From Sipunculus nudus (lineage: Eukaryota; Annelida; Sipuncula; Golfingiida; Sipunculidae): a stretch of 64,000 nucleotides of DNA. The translations under genes were made by a program, and so were the position numbers. The notes under the pieces are model-generated. The model was not told the DNA's origin. It saw only the letters and a list, made by a program, of their open reading frames with translations, and made no database searches. Positions 31,619 through 45,071 of this stretch are shown piece by piece (within the stretch, counting starts at the first letter, position 1; each line of letters begins with the position of its first letter). Location of the stretch: positions 1,141,001 to 1,205,000 of the forward strand of contig CM049308.1 of NCBI GenBank assembly GCA_026874595.1. The letters are read 5' to 3'.

Positions 31619-33807
31619 AATGGACAAAGAATTTAATTAGTTATTTAGAAAAAGTGAACAACAGATTCTGACAAATCACAAATACTATTTTATCAACGAT
31701 TATAAGATTAATCATACTATAAAGTTTTATTGTTATTGGGCTTGTATACTCTAAAACATGTACCCCCCCCCCCCCCCTCTGTATTTCAACAGCAGCTATT
31801 TAACAGCTTTGTTAACATCCAGCATGCTCAATGATTTTTACCTTTACTTAAAATATATGCAAATTCCTCAATTTACTAATACACAATCTCCCAAATTTTA
31901 TGTGCTCAAAAATTCAGTTTTCTGTGCAAATGTTTTGCTTATAATTTGTTCCTTGCATATAAAACACTTTGTCATTCAATGATTATTTCCAAGAGATTAA
32001 TAATTGAGATGCATTTAGGAATTAATTGAACTTTCAAGTTCAGCCTTGACCTTATAATGATTTCTAGTTCATTTAGGTGAGGCTTATCAGAGTTAACTAT
32101 AATGATCATTATGCTCTGTGTAATATTTGACTTCAGCACCATTACCATTATCACTCCAATTTAAGCCTACTGTTACATTTTTCCTGAAAGATCCTTGGAC
32201 TTTGACAGACACTTGGTGCTAGCTAGTAAATGCCATTCGTTAAAATCCTGTTGTTGCTTGCCTGGTTTTCTCTGTCTTCAAAAATGCTGCTGAAAACGGG
32301 TTTGTATGTCAGTGCTGTTTAGTTCTTTTAAAACTGACCAGAGCTAGTCAGAGCTAGACTTTATCATCTCCAGTGGTTTTCTTTTTTTTTCTTACATTCT
32401 GTTCCCTCTCAAGATTTTCAAAGGCCCCCTCTGTTAAGGAGAACTCGCCTGGTGACACAATCTAGTGAGAGAGGACTGATGTCATATTTATTTTCGTTTA
32501 AATAAAGCCTTGCTTTAACCATTTTCTGTTTTATTTACAAAATATCTAAATTTTCATGCTGCATTATATTGTTTGTTTGTAAAGTGTTCTTTATACTGTA
32601 ACAATTGTTTCAAACATTTGTTTATATGGCTGACAAGGCCCATTCACATTTCCTTAGGTGTATGTGGTGAATGCATTGCTGTGTGGTGTTTTGTCTATAC
32701 ATATTATTACTGTGGCCTCTCCTCATATTGTGTCTTGTGACAACATGATTTACAGATGAAACACCATTTAGCAGGGTCTATACCTCCACCTTTGAATGCA
32801 CAATTGACAGGAATAAAGTCTATACTTTTAATTGTTATACTTGACTTTGCAACCTTTAACTTCTGTTAAATTCAGATGTACACCAAAGGCAACCATTAAA
32901 ATACTACAGACTGTCATTCTCCACACTAATGTCCAGTAATGGCAGATGTAAGTGATATATAGTTAACATGTACAGCTACAGAAGTGACACTATAGTTAAC
33001 ATGTACAGCTACAGAAGTGACACTGCCCAGCCTTGTGGTATCCTTGGGCTCTAGCCTTTGCGGGTTGACAGCTGTTGTCCATTGTTAACCCTACTCTTTG
33101 TCAGCTGGGAAACAAGAAAACGATAAACCAGGGACCTCCCGATGTCAGTTTGTACATATAACAGCATCATAGTCAAAAACCATGGTGTTAATTTGACATT
33201 CAGACCCGACAAATAGTGATCTCTGAGTCAGGAGGCAAGTCCGTCCAATATGGCTGAAAACAAGGGATCACATGACCTGTGACGTCAGCTGCAAAATATC
33301 TATAGCTCAGATGACTTTCTAGATCTCTGAAAAAAAGTCTCTAACTTCAACAATGCTCATGTTAAGTAAATAAATATCTTTCCTTATTTCGTACAAAATC
33401 CATTATTTTAGGGCCCATAACATCAAGAAATTACACAACACTAACCTGATTTCTAGTATGTAAATAGAAAATATGTAGAGGAATATTAATATAAAATATG
33501 ATCAAAAACATTAGTGGTTTTGATATTACCAAATCCTGAAGCGTAACAATGGGTTTCAAATGGAAAATAAAGGTTTTTCCTTAATATCTCGAAGGAACAA
33601 AGTCATAATGACCCAATTTTCTGTATGGTAGAAGATTTTGGGGAAATCTAACTACAGTCAAGCCCGCTTATTGTCATTTATGTATAAATTTTGATAATAA
33701 CCGGGATGTGACATTATGCGGGCTTCAACACTGATGTCCCTTTAGAAGATGCATTATGTCTCAAAGGAGATGCATTATGTCTCAAAAGGATATTAAAATA
33801 AATCGTC
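31619..33807. other. AT-rich stretch without a gene; small repeats and family D fragments
   Basis: It holds a C-run (31761-31776), a 33-bp unit repeated twice (32958-33023), and a 22-bp unit repeated twice (about 33748-33790). From about 33290 it resembles family D repeats (tatagctcagatgact; ctcgaaggaacaaagtc, also at about 38030 and 38650). No coding sequence is supported. Confidence 0.5.
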
Positions 33808-34089
33808 AACAAGGCCTACAGACCTAATGCGAACCTGTGCAAAGTTTGGGAGTATGAATGGAGGTTTATTTTTTAAATTTAATAATGATCCTCTTAAGTC
33901 CTGCATATCTACCTTAGTCATTATGATTTCAGCAAAATGGATGTTTCGGACCTGCAAGTTTCAGACTAGGACATTTTAAAACTAGAATATGGGTAGTCGA
34001 CAAGTGATTATGTGTATCCGCAGAAATCAGAGTGGGACAGGTGAAGTGAGGCATTGATTAAGTGGCAAGGGGAATAGAGTGAGGTGTGT

Positions 34090-34900
34090 TGCATATTAGC
34101 ATGGATGTCTGCAGCGTAAATGTGAATGTAGGTGGTGCCACCTGTCATAAAATCGAGAAAATTGTCAAGGATGTATAAACCTGCAAAATTTCAGGTGGTT
34201 AAGTCAAACCACTGCTGAGATATGAGTGATTTTATCCCAAGGCAGATGAACAGATGGACGCTGTGCATAAGTGGTTGCAGGTGGCGCCACCAGTTTTGCC
34301 TATGATGAAAAGCTATATGAGATCTATACACAAGCAAAATTTTGGCCCAAACGGTTCCCATGTTATGAGCTTGGATGTCTGCAGAGTAAACCTGAATGTA
34401 GGTGGCGCCACCTGTCATAAAATCGAGAAAGCTGTCTAGGATGTATAAGCCTTCAAAATTTCAGATGGATAAGTCAAACCACTTCTGAGATATGAGTGAT
34501 TTTATCCCAAGGCAGATTAACAGATGGACGCTGTGCATATGTGGTTGCAGGTGGTAAACAGTTTTGCCTATGACGAAGAGCTATGCGAGATCTATACACA
34601 TGCAAATTTTTGGCCCAATCGTTCAAACGGTTCCCAAGATATGAGCTTGGTTGTCTGCAGAGTAAATGTGAATGTAGGTGGCGCCACCTGTCATAAAATC
34701 GAGAAAGCTCTCCAGGATGTATAAACCTGCAAAATTTCAGGTGGAAAAGTCAAACCACTGCTGAGATATGAGTGATATTATCCCAAGGCAGATGAACAGA
34801 TTGACACTGTGCAAAAATGGTTGCAGGTGGCGCCACTATTTTTAGTGTATGTTACAAAGCTATCAAAGGGCTACATTTGTGCAAAATTTTTAGCCTGATC
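34090..34900. repeat. Tandem modules of about 270 bp centred on GGTGGCGCCACC
   Basis: Landmarks ggtgg[t/c]gccacctgtcat at 34131, 34401 and 34677, with intervening copies of ggtggcgccaccag at 34280. Several small ORFs repeat for this reason and are not genes. Confidence 0.8.
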
Positions 34901-35119
34901 GGTCAAACGGTTCCTGAGATATGTGGGTTTATGTGTGGAAACAGACGCACATATGGACGCTGGGCAGGGAGGAAAGGTCAGAGGTCAACCAAAAATGAGG
35001 GTGCAGCAGTTCACATGTGACCTGATACTAAACCCGATTCACTTAAAATGTAAACCAAGTTTTTTCAAACAGTTGAAAGATATAGTTCCAATAATCTTGA
35101 AATCCTGCATCTAGACATT

Positions 35120-35158
35120 GTGTCTAGACGTCTAGACGCTGTCTAGACGTCTAGACAC
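35120..35158. repeat. Perfect 18-bp inverted repeat with 3-nt loop
   Basis: Arms 35120-35137 and 35141-35158 are exact reverse complements separated by GCT. Each arm is itself built from two TCTAGA palindromes. Further TCTAGA copies flank it. Confidence 0.95.
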
Positions 35159-35940
35159 GTTATCTAGACACCGGCCAGAGCCAGGTCAGTTGGCATGGTG
35201 TCTGGACCCCACCTGTTTGTACTGAGTGACCTCTTGACTTGGCTGCTGAAATCAGCATGTTGCCAAATCTGTTTTCAAACACAGAAAGCCTTTTTCAATT
35301 GGCTACAATGCTTTTTTAAAGCTGTATTTACCCAATCTATTCTTATAAAACTGGCAGAACCCTACCACAGAATAATTCTTGTAAAGTTCAAACCAATCAG
35401 CTTAACAGTTTCATCATAAATAAGTGTATAAGCTAAAAGAGTTTCAAATTTCATTTTCGCTTGTAAAAACCACATCAATGTAGGTGGCGCCACCAATACC
35501 TCAATTTCAGATATGACATATGTGACAAACATTGGTATAAAACTTGGTGATTATAGCTCTAGCCGTTTCTGAGATTTTAATTTTTAATGTGCTTTTTTTG
35601 GACAGGTGACTAAGTTCAACCTCTTGTAACTCGGCCAAAATTCTCCGAAATGGAACCATTCGAACAAACTTGAGAGAGATTGTTCCAGGGATCATTTCTA
35701 TGAAATACTGGACAATTTGGCTGGACAGTTTTTAAAGCTTTTTTCCTATAAAATCTAAGAAAATGCTGTTAGAAAAAAAATAAACAAAATCCGATAGTTT
35801 TTCAGACAACTGATTATTTGCAAAAAAAAATCGTTGATGCTAGCTTCTGCCGTTTTTGAGATAGCTATGGTTAACGTACAGACGACACGACGTACGACGG
35901 ACGACGACGCACCATCGCATAAGCTCACAGGTTCGCTAAA

Positions 35941-37850
35941 ACAAGGGACCCATGGGTCACGGCGCTCAGCTGATCGTGATTGGACTATAAATGTTTCTCC
36001 ACTGTGATACTATATCGAGTCGATAAAGCTTATGAATATCATGTACATGTTGGGCTATTATAAAGGAATGTAATGTAATATGTGAGTAAATGATAAATGA
36101 AATTACCTGACTGATGGATTAATAGAGTCAAATAAAGTGGTTTATTTTTTATTTATTTAGGAGGGGTTGAAAATTGTGATATATTTGAGCAAATATGAAT
36201 GCAATGACAGCAGTAATAAGCAGTAGTAGAATGATGATAAGGCTATTTGTTGAAGGATCTAAAGTGTATGGTAGTCTGCAAGCGTTCAATTTGACAGATA
36301 TGATGTTATGATTAACTATGCTGATGAAGTGATTTATGAATATGTGACTGTATGACACAATATCTCTTTAGTCTTGACAAGGTACATTATTGTGATGACC
36401 ACTATGTCTACATATTACACAATATTGACATAATTTCTGGCATGTACATAGGTACCTATGGACGAATAGTTATACAAAATATTAAAGTATGAATATATCT
36501 GATTCATCTTGTTCTTGCTTACTGAGGCTGACTTTGGGATGGGGTTCGGAGAAGGGAAAAGTGAGGGCAGCATGAAGGTGGATGTAGAAATATTCTATTG
36601 TAATGTTTTTCATTTATATAAGAATATGAAAAGCTAAGAGGAAAGGGGCCCTCCTACTTGGTTATAGTAAAGTTCTAAATATATGATTGCAAACTAATAC
36701 TCTGACAAGACTGTCATGAAGAAAAACAGTAAAAGTTTTGAGATACTGTGATGCATATGAAAATTTACAGATGGACAGGCAAGTGGACAGAATGGACTAA
36801 TACCTTTATTTCACTTTCAAGAGAATAATGCATTTAAGTTTATATATAATCCTATTTTTTTAAGCCGATCCACTTTTTCCATTAAGAAGTTTTTATCTGA
36901 ATCATTTTTTTATTTACAGGTTTATAAATTTTTAATTAAAAAACCTGAAAATATAAGTTAAAATATTAGAATTGTTGCAAAAGTTGCAATCATAATATAT
37001 ACAGAGTAAAAAACATTGGGTCATATTAAGCATACACATATATTTTATTATTTTTAATTACAAATGTTTAAACTGATTTTAAAACAAAATAATGCCACAA
37101 CATGGCATCTACAAGAATATTCCTTGAATCACTATTAAAAAGTTTTGCACATTGGAGTTTTCAGGACATGCTTAATTTTATTTACCAAAATAAAATAAAA
37201 GTAAATTTGATAAAATAAAACATCTTTTCAAATAAAGTATACACACTGTTGGTTGAATGAGGGACAAACAATATCATTGTGCTAATTACTATCCCAGTTT
37301 TAATTAATTACTGGAATTAATAGTCAATTTCACACCTGGTGAAGTTTTTACTCCTCTGAAGTAAGGAATTACTTATCTCATGAACATCCACACTTTCACA
37401 GCAATACACCACTTTGTGGACACAATTAAATGTACACTTTAATCATTGTAACCCTGGTGGTTCAATACAAAATCTAAAATGTAGCATGTCCAAGAATAAA
37501 ATAAAATACAGAAAAATTATAACATTCATCTAGTTTATGCACCAGCTGGGGGGGATGAGTGCAGGGCAGAGGGGAAGCCTGCTAGTAGTGGCCAAGCTGG
37601 GCCAAGGTAAGCTGCCTGGGGTGGGTTACATAATGCAAGTGAAGGCTGTACTACTAGGTGGGCTAGATGTAAACAACACTTGACATGGTGTATGAAAACA
37701 TGAATAAAAGCTATTCATTCCAATCAATTTCTTTTGAAAGTTCAGATTTTAAAAGATTAAATCCTTATGCATATATGCTGGGAAAATTAAATCAACAGTG
37801 CCAAAGTTGGACAAAATTTAAGGTATTGATTTTTTATTTATGCTAATAAC
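35941..37850. other. AT-rich stretch; possible repeat terminus at its left edge
   Basis: Immediately after A3 comes acaaGGGACCCATGGGTCacgg then GCTCAGCTGA. This is a hairpin plus subterminal motif, read as the 3' end of a family D Helentron-like copy on the minus strand. The rest shows no gene or RNA. Confidence 0.4.
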
Positions 37851-37859
37851 TTAACTTCA

Positions 37860-39060
37860 AAATAATACCCAATACTGACCTAATTTCTGGTATGTTCATA
37901 GAAAATGTATAAAAGAATGTGAATATTAAATACGATCAAAAACAGATCAGTGGTTTTGATATTAGGCAGCCTTGAAGTGTAACAATGGCTTTTTTTTATG
38001 GAAAACTGAGGTTTTTTTCCCTTAATATCTCGAAGGAACAAAGTCCTAATGACCCAATTTTCGGTATGGTAGGAGATTTTGGGGACATCTAAAATTATGT
38101 CAACAGCCTGGGGAGCATAGAGATGTGCACTGAATGACCTACAGTCATCAAAGTGGACTGCTTGACAATGTAAGGGAATACAACAAGAGCCTCCAAAAAA
38201 ATTCAATAACTGGCCTAATTTTGCAGCTTTTATTTTCACACAGTACTTACAGGAAAAAAACGTGCCATGGCCAAAGTTGGGCAAAATTTAGGGTACCGAT
38301 TTTATATTTTTGCCAATATTTAAAAAAATTTAACAAATTTTGATCTAATTTTTGATATACAATTAAATTTTGATTAATTAAAGTTGTATTACTGGAAAAA
38401 AGTCCCTATCTTTAACACTTTTGGTCTTAAGTGACCAAATATCTTCCTGATGTTTTTACAAAGTCCATTATGTTTGGGCCCATAACTTTTTTAAATTATA
38501 TAATACTGACTTAATATCTGGCATGTACATAGGAACTATATCGAGGAATATTTAATGGTAAATATGAAGAAAACCAGATGAGTGGTTTTGATATTAGGCA
38601 GTCCTGAAGTGTGAAAATAGATTTCTAATAAAAAATTGAGGTTTTTCCTTAATATCTCTAAGGAACGAAGTCCTATTGACCCAATTTTTGGCATGGCAGG
38701 AGATTATGGGGACATCTAACTGTATGCCGAAATTCAGATTCGTAGGTCCAATGGTGTCGAAACGTGCCAGTCTTACGGACGGACATCCAGACGGACAGAC
38801 GGACGGCAATACCAATGTTTATGATTTAAGGGCTTTCAGAATTAGGGGCTTACCAGATGTCTGTTCCCTAGGGGCTAACAATGAATTACCAATGAATGTC
38901 ACTTAGGGGCTTTACCATGTCTAATTTTTAGGGGCTTTTGTATTGTCTGTTTCTAAGGAGCTTAATGGTCAAATTAGGGACCTGACCATGATCTGATGGT
39001 TAATATCATATAACCATTATCATTAATAATAAGGGGCTTTCAGGTGGTAAGTTTGATATG
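37860..39060. repeat. Family D repeat modules and diverged 'aggggct' repeats
   Basis: Two modules share taatatctcgaaggaac..aagtcctaatgaccc (about 38025 and 38650). A run of acggacggacagacgg lies near 38780. From 38815 to 39060 there are short AGGGGCTT-type motifs like those of the 57-62 kb satellite. Confidence 0.55.
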
Positions 39061-39412
39061 ATGGCACGGACGAGTTAGCTCTGCACACCTTGGATAATGT
39101 TGCTTGGTTGGACATTAAACCAAGTAAGTGTGCTGTTAATGCTGCATTCCAATCAAGATGTGCAAACTGATTTTCGAGTTTCCTAGTAACATTAGTAGGA
39201 AGCTTTCCAATCACGTTCCAACCGGAAAAATCCCATTTGCACAACTTAAGAATTCGAGGGGCTTTTCAGATTCGATGTGCATTACTTTTGAGATCTGAAC
39301 TTCCCCGGCTTACCATTCGTGTGCACAATTAGCACAACTTGATTTGTATGCAGCATTATACACCCAGAAACGGCACTTCTGCCACACCAGATTTCAAACA
39401 GGATTAATTTTA

Positions 39413-39414
<2 letters not shown>

Positions 39415-39454
<40 letters not shown>
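39415..39454. repeat. (TA)n microsatellite
   Basis: About 20 TA dinucleotides. Confidence 0.95.
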
Positions 39455-39458
<4 letters not shown>

Positions 39459-41313
39459 CAATTAGGTGTTACAGAGATGTTTTAACATAAAACTGTGAAG
39501 TTTGATGAATTTTGCGCCTGTTTCTGTTCGATATGGCCAGTGTCAGAGAACAATTAAGCTAATCCCTGGCATCAGCCATGACAACTCAACGGTTTGTAAA
39601 CATTGAAAATTTATCTAGCAGAACTAATTTGAAAAAAAATTATAGTTATTAAAATATGTGTTAAAATTTAATGTAATAGGTGGCAAATTACAAAAATTAC
39701 AACTTCGCACAATACAACAAACTTCTTTTGAGTCAAGTGCACTGGGCCAACCAAGCTCAGAAGATGGCAGTTGCCCTGAGTGAACCAGAATAAATTATGA
39801 ATCTTTGAAAGACAGGAGTCATATGGTACCTGCCTTAAATCATAATCCAGAAAGATTACACAGAATCACCTGCAGAATGCTCTTCTGTATCGTCATTTTG
39901 GTGAGTTTTGCAAAATTTCTGACCAATACACTAAGCCACACCTGAGATATGAACTATAATTTTTCCCAAAGCCAATGTACAGAGCAACTCCATGTGAAAA
40001 CGATTGTAGGTGGCAACACCAGTCTCCAGCACAAAATGTACTTGGGTAGGTAGCAAAGACCTATAGGCATGCACTATTTCAGCCTAATACATTGAACAAC
40101 CACTAAGATGAACAGATGGCAAACCAACAGATGGACACCAGACAAAAAAAAACTTTGTAGCTGACACCACCAGTCTCTATTGCTAGATGGAGAGATCAAA
40201 AATCTATGTACATCCAATATTTCAGCTCAGTACATTGAACCACTCCTGAGATACTAGCTGTTGCCTAAAAGACACCCAGATTCATACTGCATAAAAAGAT
40301 TGCAGGTGCAGCAACAAGTCTTTGTTCCACACAACTACATATGTCAGAGAATAAATATGCTAGATTTTGGAAAGATTGGTCTCTAGGTAGATCTCTGTAA
40401 CGGAACAGGGCAGCATGGCTGGAACCTGCATGAAAACATAGTATACAAATAAGCTGATATGTTACCATATTACTGATATATATATATCATTATTTTATGT
40501 TGATTTTCCAAAGCGATAGGCTTGCTAGTAAAGTCATCATCTACATGGGACTTGACCCAAAGGTCCGAAAAACATGGTACCCCCATACATCTGCTACAAT
40601 GGAAAGACTCCATATTGGAAAACTATTTATGATTCATGAAAGAACCTAACTAGTTAATTTAAAGACAAAGAGCTGGATGATATAAAGTTTGAAGGTTATT
40701 ATCTGCAGATATTCTAAAAATATTTGTGTGTGTGTTCACTTTAGCCAATCTGCTATATCTAGTGGTGGCGACAGAACCTGTGTGAAAACTTAATGTATGC
40801 AAAACTGTGTTTTGGTGCATACAAATAACTGTTTTGTTACCCTACCACTGATATCTCATTTTTTAGGTTGCTTTTAAAGGCACTAACCTTGCAAAATAAC
40901 ATTTTCATCCTCATGGGACAAGACCAAAAGGTCCATTTAAATATTTACTGCCAGACATCTGGTACAATGGAGAGCCTCGTATTGAAAAACTTATGATTCA
41001 TGAAAGGAAACTGCAAATTCAATGACAAACAGCTGGATGATATCAAGTTTGAAGGTTGTCTTTCTTCAGATGTTCTTAAAATATTAGTGTTCTTATTCAC
41101 GTTAGCTGATTTTGCTTAATCTGGAGGCAGTGGAACCCACATCGAAACAGTATGTGTCACAGATAAGCGACAAAGGTGTTGTGATAAAATAGGGTTCATT
41201 ATACAGAATCCACAATCCACAACATGCCCTCTCCAGCCACCTACAATCTGTCTCCTCCTCTCTCTCTTGTGCTATTTGCCTGACCCTGCACAGTCCTGCT
41301 ATATATATACCAG

Positions 41314-41315
<2 letters not shown>

Positions 41316-41368
<53 letters not shown>
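41316..41368. repeat. (TA)n microsatellite
   Basis: Long AT dinucleotide run, preceded by a shorter one at 41300. Confidence 0.95.
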
Positions 41369-41371
<3 letters not shown>

Positions 41372-41761
41372 GCAGAACACAACCATCAAGTTAATTGACA
41401 CATCCATAATTTGTTTTCACTTAAACTTTATTCAATTTCATGAAAAATATTTGCTATATCTACATGCCTACAAACAGCAATTCACATTGGCTACCTTATG
41501 ACTGTGTAAAATTAAGAACTATAATAAAAACTTCTGTGCTCCCCAAAATATTACACCTTATTCAGTATTTGCTTTTCTGCCAAATTTTAGACTTGCTTCA
41601 AAACCTCCCAAAAGTTTACACATTATTACCTCATTAATCTACTCCAAAAATGCTCTGGAAAAGCCCGTCTGCATTTGTTTTTTTCTCACTCCCTTTCTAC
41701 CTAATGCTGATGCCTCATCACGGCATGTAAGCATTAGCACTTCACTCAAAAATCCAAATCA

Positions 41762-42135
41762 TTACCCAGTAACACACACTGGGAGATTTTCTAGCACACT
41801 AACATAAGACCCACCCTTACAGAAAGGGTTGTCGATGTGTGCCAAGGCAACAGGCACCTCCAGAATCTGGCCATTTGCATATTCCATGGCAACTTTTGTG
41901 CCCAAATATGCCTCTTGGTTCACCATGTCTGCCCCAATCAATGTCTGTGTACAACTGGTATCACACAGCAAACTAACTGGGCGTCCATTTACCGAACCCT
42001 CAAACACAAATGGATTGGTCACACTTTTGATTCCCAACCCCTGGGAGAAGTAATCTTTACCGGTCCCCTTCTTCCCATCTTTCCCCTGGGACTTTTCCAG
42101 AGGTTTCTCAGCTGGGCATCTGGCCGCGATGTGGC
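41762..42135 (-). pseudogene. Retroelement gag-protease relic (zinc knuckle + retropepsin-like)
   Basis: Minus strand. The frame is open from about 42130 to the stop near 41762. It begins with the second half of a CCHC knuckle (GQVGHIAARCP, with the first Cys pair lost at an in-frame TAG), then a Lys/Gly-rich linker, then a retropepsin-like domain: NGRPVSLLCDTSCTQTLIGADMV. The active site reads DTS where DTG is expected. No RT follows. It is an isolated remnant of a gag-pro polyprotein of unknown family inserted among A-type repeats. It has no ATG start of its own. Confidence 0.6.
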
Positions 42136-42393
42136 CTACCTGCCCAGCCTAGGCTTGGTGTGACAGTATGCAAAACTCTGTTTCAGCCCATCCAAATAAA
42201 CCAACTTGTTACCGTATCACAGATATCTCATTTTTTATGTTGCTTTTTTAAGGAACCTAGCTTGTCAGATAAAGTCATCGCCCTCATTGGACATTACCAA
42301 AGGGCAGGTGATCTATATGTGAATGATGAAAGGACTCAGATGAAAAGTTTGGCTTAACATGCATCCCCAATCTTTTTAAAAATATGGGTCCTA

Positions 42394-42680
42394 TGACCTT
42401 GACCTTTGACCTCATGACCCCAAAAATCAGTAGGGTTCTTGATTTTTTTAAACGGACATATATATGTCAAATTTGAAATTCATATATCAGTCCAAGCTGT
42501 AATTATCATCCAGACACTAATTGTTGGACAGTTGGCTCCTGTGACCTTGACCTTTGACCTTGTGACCTCAAAATTTACAGGGATCATCCATTATTGGCAG
42601 GTGAACTGTATATCCAAGATGGAAGATCTGGGATGAAAATTTTGGCTTTAAAAGTGTTCTGTGGCCTCGACCTTTGACCT
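42394..42680. repeat. Three copies of a TGACCTTGACCTTTGACCT-type motif
   Basis: At 42394-42412, 42542-42560 and (two changes) 42662-42680, each in a module of about 120-150 bp. On the other strand the motif is AGGTCAAAGGTCAAGGTCA, a DR1-type arrangement of nuclear-receptor half-sites. Whether anything binds is unknown; it is a repeat component. Confidence 0.7.
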
Positions 42681-43841
42681 CATGACCTTAGAACCTATAG
42701 AGTTCTTTCTTTAGTGGAGGGCCATACATAATTCAAGTTTGAAATCCATATGTCCATCAAAACTTGAGGTATCATAAGAGGTGTGTGATTTTCACCAAAA
42801 ATGGGAAGTAATTTAAAGTTCAAAGGCCACTCTCATTGTAAAGGACATGACCCAAATTTAATTAGACCTCATCCCATAACCATCTCTTATATAAATATGA
42901 AATAAATCTGACAAATAGTTTTTGAGTTTTAATGCTCACTGTACTGTCAAGTTGTAATGATTGTGGTATTAAAAGATGCAAAACAAGAAAAGGATAATAG
43001 GTGGGGCCACCAGTTTCTGGCAAATCACAAAGCTATCTAAGATCTTTGGTCACCTTGATTTTTGGACCAATCCATGCCAGCTTTCTTGAGATATTTAAGA
43101 ATTTGTGTGATTTTCAGCAAAAATGGAACTATTCAAGGTCAAGGTCACTCTCCATATAAAGGTCATGACCCGGTTTTAAATAGGCTTTGTACTCTTACCA
43201 GACATGGGGTGATTACTTGATATATGTTATCAATTACAATTACAATTACTTTGAAAATAAACCATTATGATTACGGCCACGATTACATAACTTAATACTG
43301 TTAAAAGGCTATACAAGAAATGTATACTCTTACCTTTATGCAAATGCATCATAGAAAAGAAAACTTACGCAGTATACAGATCCAGTACTTAGTCTTATCA
43401 AGATATGAGATAGATAAAGTAGTGACTGAAGAATAACTAGAAATGATTAATATCCTTCCAAATGCTTGAAGCACTTTATGAACCAAAGTCTTGATTTATG
43501 ATTTCGGAGGGTTGGTCAAAGAAATTTCAACTGTGGGGTGGGGTGGGGGCAAGGGGGAAACAAAACAAGGCCTACAGGCCTAATGCAAACCTGTGCATTG
43601 GAAATACACCAGGTATAATGCATCAATGCTGGACCATTACTTCTCAAGTATATGAACAATGCAAGTATTAAACATTTTGAATAAGAAACAATTACACAAC
43701 ATCACTGCTGAAATTCTGGCATGGGTGCACACAACACAAAAATGATTGTAGCTGGCACTACCAGTCTTGTATACAACAAAGCTATCAGAGATATATACAT
43801 ATGCCCAATTTCAGACTGATATATCAAACCCCTCCTGAAAA

Positions 43842-45071
43842 CTAGACATTTCTTGGCACCGCTGGTGCCATAGTATCGCCAGACAAATGAGGTTTTGTGG
43901 TATTTTGTTGATATAATGTGATTTATTTGTATTTTAGCAATGAATGTGAGAAACATTTGTACAAAATATAGGAATATTTTGGATTGGGAAGGACAATTGA
44001 TCAAAGGGTTTTTGACTTATAATGCTCACAGTGCTGTCAAGTGGCCCTTTTTAAGATATTCATGATTTTATGTTTTTCACCAAATATGGGAATATTCAAG
44101 GTCAAGGTCACTCTCATAGTCACAGTCATGACCCCAAATCAATAAACTGCATTCCAAAATATCCAACATTTGAAAAAAAAATTAAATTAAAAAAAAATAA
44201 TTTAAATTAAATTAAATTTTTAAATTAGATTTAAAACTAAATATACCTCATTCCATAAACCATCTATATACATCTATATACATGCATAACATGAAAGAAA
44301 TCTGTCCATTACTGTTTGACTTATAATGCTCACAGTATATACTGTCAAGTGGCAATGATGGGGTATTCAAAGGCGCAAAAAACAAGAAAAGGACAACAGG
44401 TGGCGCCACCTATCTTCTGCAAAAGACAAAACTATCCAAGATCTTCCGTCAACTTGATTTTTGGACCAATCCATGCATCCCTTTTTAAGATATTCATGAT
44501 TTTATGTGATTTCACCATATATGGTAATATTCAAGGTCAAAGCCACTCTCAAAGGAAAGGTCATGACCCCAATTTTAATATACATCATCCCATAACCCAT
44601 ACCTATGTACCTTCATAATATTAAAGAAATCTGTCAATCAGTTTTTGACTTGTGATGCTAAAAGTACTGTCAAGTGGCAATGATGGGGGTATTAAACGGC
44701 ACAAAAACAAGAAAAGGATACTAGGTGGCACCACCAGTTTCCAGTACATGACATCACTATCCAAGATCTTTGTCCAACTTCATTTTTGGATAAATCCATG
44801 AAAGATTTCTTGAAATATTTAAGAATTTGTGTGATTTTCCCCAAAAATGGATCTATTCAAGGTCAAGGTCACTCTCCTAGTTGAGATCATGACCCCATTT
44901 TAAATAGGCTTCGTCCTCTCACCTATATCTATAAATGTGTCAAGTTTGAAAAAGATCCTTGAAATATTTTTTGAGTTATTGTGTCCAAAAGAAATCTCTG
45001 CGGCGGCGGCGGCAGCGGCGGCGCAACCGTGCCTAAACCATAGTATCTCCAGACTATGTCTGGCGATACAA
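43842..45071 (-). mobile_element. Helitron-like element B2
   Basis: 1230 bp. Minus strand: TTGTATCGCCAGAC start, hairpin GGCACCAGCGGTGCC and CTAG end, between host A (43841) and T (45072). The matching point in A1 (A2936|T2937) is uninterrupted and shows precise insertion without target duplication, as Helitrons do. It contains 326-bp units (landmarks near 44342 and 44669). A CGG-rich block at 44999-45024 encodes nothing. Confidence 0.8.

Larger units (their letters stand above)
33808..35940 (-). mobile_element. Helentron-like repeat, copy A3
   Basis: Reads on the minus strand from TTAGCGAACCTGTGAGC (at 35940) to the inverted CACAGGTTCGCATTAGG, a GGCCT-type hairpin and TTGTT (33808). It is about 2.1 kb with no real ORF. 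It contains 270-276-bp tandem modules around GGTGGCGCCACC and a strong small hairpin (35120-35158). Confidence 0.65.
39655..42760 (-). repeat. Helentron-like family A fragments, ends not found
   Basis: The stretch near 39745 (gtgcactgggccaacc..gctcagaa..ggcagttgccc) matches A4 near 45320. Modules like gtaggtggcaacaccagtctc (40008) match A5 near 54390. Modules around 40500, 40870 and 42240 (tgatatctcattttttaggttgc type) repeat each other. No complete ends. Confidence 0.5.

Noticed and set aside
33660-33720. AGCCCGC..GCGGGCT inverted repeat as a structured RNA or terminator
   Set aside because: Short imperfect stem with a long AT-rich loop in repeat DNA; no supporting gene context.
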